A stretch of 64,000 nt of DNA from Tritonibacter horizontis (GTDB lineage Bacteria; Pseudomonadota; Alphaproteobacteria; Rhodobacterales; Rhodobacteraceae): assembly GCF_001518015.1 (NCBI RefSeq), contig NZ_LPUY01000074.1:124001-188000 (forward strand), given 5' to 3'. Below are positions 63,298 through 64,000 of this stretch, one piece after another. Each line of letters starts with the position of its first letter. Within the stretch, counting starts at the first letter, position 1. The notes below the pieces were generated by a model. The model was given only the letters and a program-made list of their open reading frames with translations. It made no database searches and was not told the DNA's origin. A program made the translations under genes and the position numbers.

Positions 63298-64000
63298 TCG
63301 GTGCCGCGTCCTTGGGTGTAAAACCGGCTCTGACGCAGATTCATCCGGTCGGTATCAAGGATCAGGCAGACATCGGTGGTGTTAAAGGCGTGATCCACAA
63401 AGGCGCCGTCGCCAACAAATCCGCCAAGTCGCAGATAGGCCTTGATCAACGAGGGGGTCTCCAGCATGGCGCGGCGGCGGTCGATCTGATCCTCGGACAG
63501 CAGGTCCATCGGTTGATAGGTTTTTGACCGCACCCGCAGCTCTTCTGGCGCAAGGTGGTTGTGGTGCAGCAGGGCCAGCGGCTGAACCAGGGCCTTCAGG
63601 TCTGTTCCGTGAAAGGAGGCAACGCCGAACAACACTTCGATTTTGTGCTTGGCAACATAGCTGGCGAGACCGTTCCACAGATAGAACATGGCCATGCCAC
63701 CGCGATAATCCCGGTGCAGGCAGGACCGTCCCAGTTCCAGCAATTTGCGGCCGGACTGGCGCAGGGCGGTCAGATCATATTCGTCCTCAGAGTAAAACTG
63801 CCCCAGTTTCGCGGCCTGATCACAGCGCAGCAAGCGGTAGACGCCGATCACGTCTCGCGTGGTGTTGTCGTAGACGAGCATGTGATCAAAAAACGGATCG
63901 AACCGATCCCGCTCCAACCCTGCCTCGTGGTCGACCAACGCGCCACCGCCGCCCAGTTCGCGCACGAAGACCTCGTACCGGAGGGCTTGCGCGGCTCTCA
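63294..64000 (-). CDS. olsB: Ornithine-acyl-ACP N-acyltransferase OlsB (N-terminus outside window)
   Basis: The C-terminal 235 residues of a GNAT-fold acyltransferase that adds a 3-hydroxyacyl chain to ornithine, the first step of the phosphate-free ornithine lipids. The frame is open to the right edge of the window, where RAAQALRYEVFVRELGGGG is typical of the OlsB interior. LELGRSCLHRDYRGG and the later FGVASFHGTD are family motifs. Ornithine lipids are made in many bacteria when phosphate is scarce. Confidence 0.88.
   Translation of the reverse strand, partial: RAAQALRYEVFVRELGGGGALVDHEAGLERDRFDPFFDHMLVYDNTTRDVIGVYRLLRCDQAAKLGQFYSEDEYDLTALRQSGRKLLELGRSCLHRDYRGGMAMFYLWNGLASYVAKHKIEVLFGVASFHGTDLKALVQPLALLHHNHLAPEELRVRSKTYQPMDLLSEDQIDRRRAMLETPSLIKAYLRLGGFVGDGAFVDHAFNTTDVCLILDTDRMNLRQSRFYTQGRGTE

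Overview
The window comes from an alphaproteobacterium of the Rhodobacteraceae (Roseobacter group). The evidence is the high GC content and the gene sets: an iscR-suf operon with a one-cysteine-type IscR, a class II DAHP synthase, gene transfer agent (GTA) head-spike genes, ornithine-lipid genes, TRAP and branched-chain amino acid ABC transporters, an Irr-type iron box and CtrA-type sites. It is mostly chromosomal core with some accessory catabolic modules. I see no insertion sequence, CRISPR array, integrase or prophage block.

Layout. 0-6.3 kb: 3' end of alaS, a DUF1330 gene, typA, and a coupled minus-strand set (alpha/beta hydrolase, small helical protein, tandem-HD phosphohydrolase, SMR exporter). 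6.4-14.8 kb: iscR, cysteine desulfurase, sufB, an FkbM methyltransferase, sufC, sufD, two membrane proteins and sufS, behind a promoter whose -10 is covered by an Irr box. 15.4-17.7 kb: glutaryl-CoA dehydrogenase and a divergent LysR regulator sharing an operator. 17.8-25.3 kb: phosphate regulon (phoB, phoU, pstB, pstA, pstC, pstS behind a Pho box, and a soluble PhoR). 25.4-28.7 kb: a Cys/Met PLP enzyme, gamma carbonic anhydrase, gmk, yicC. 28.8-33.8 kb: a PAS protein behind CtrA-like sites, class II aroG, a GlxA-type AraC regulator, a PQQ-type sugar dehydrogenase. 34-39.1 kb: a complete LIV-type ABC transporter. 39.2-42 kb: a HerA-like ATPase, an intergenic region with two candidate small RNAs that could pair with each other, and an IalB-family protein. 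42.1-47.3 kb: an envelope block (KAS, acyl carrier protein, LpxD, L,D-transpeptidase, and divergent MepK-like endopeptidase). tRNA-Arg(CCG) is at 47.5 kb. 47.7-54.2 kb: a TetR-controlled operon (shikimate/quinate-type dehydrogenase, TRAP transporter, QuiC-type 3-dehydroshikimate dehydratase) that reads as a shikimate import-and-degradation pathway ending in protocatechuate. 54.3-55.3 kb: GTA head-spike base and a likely fibre. 55.6-58.5 kb: acyl-CoA/flavin catabolic genes. 58.9-60.1 kb: aroQ coupled to a solo LuxR-type regulator. 60.2-60.4 kb: a probable 6S RNA. 60.5-64 kb: tsf, rpsB and olsA/olsB, the last cut by the window end.

The most interesting items are the inferred shikimate catabolic operon with two TetR operators, the possible sRNA-antisense-sRNA pair at 40.75-41.06 kb, the GTA spike locus, the probable 6S RNA gene, and the presence after all three solute-binding-protein genes (pstS, liv SBP, dctP) of a strong hairpin before the membrane-component genes. 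All functional statements are read from sequence motifs and gene order; no database search was run.
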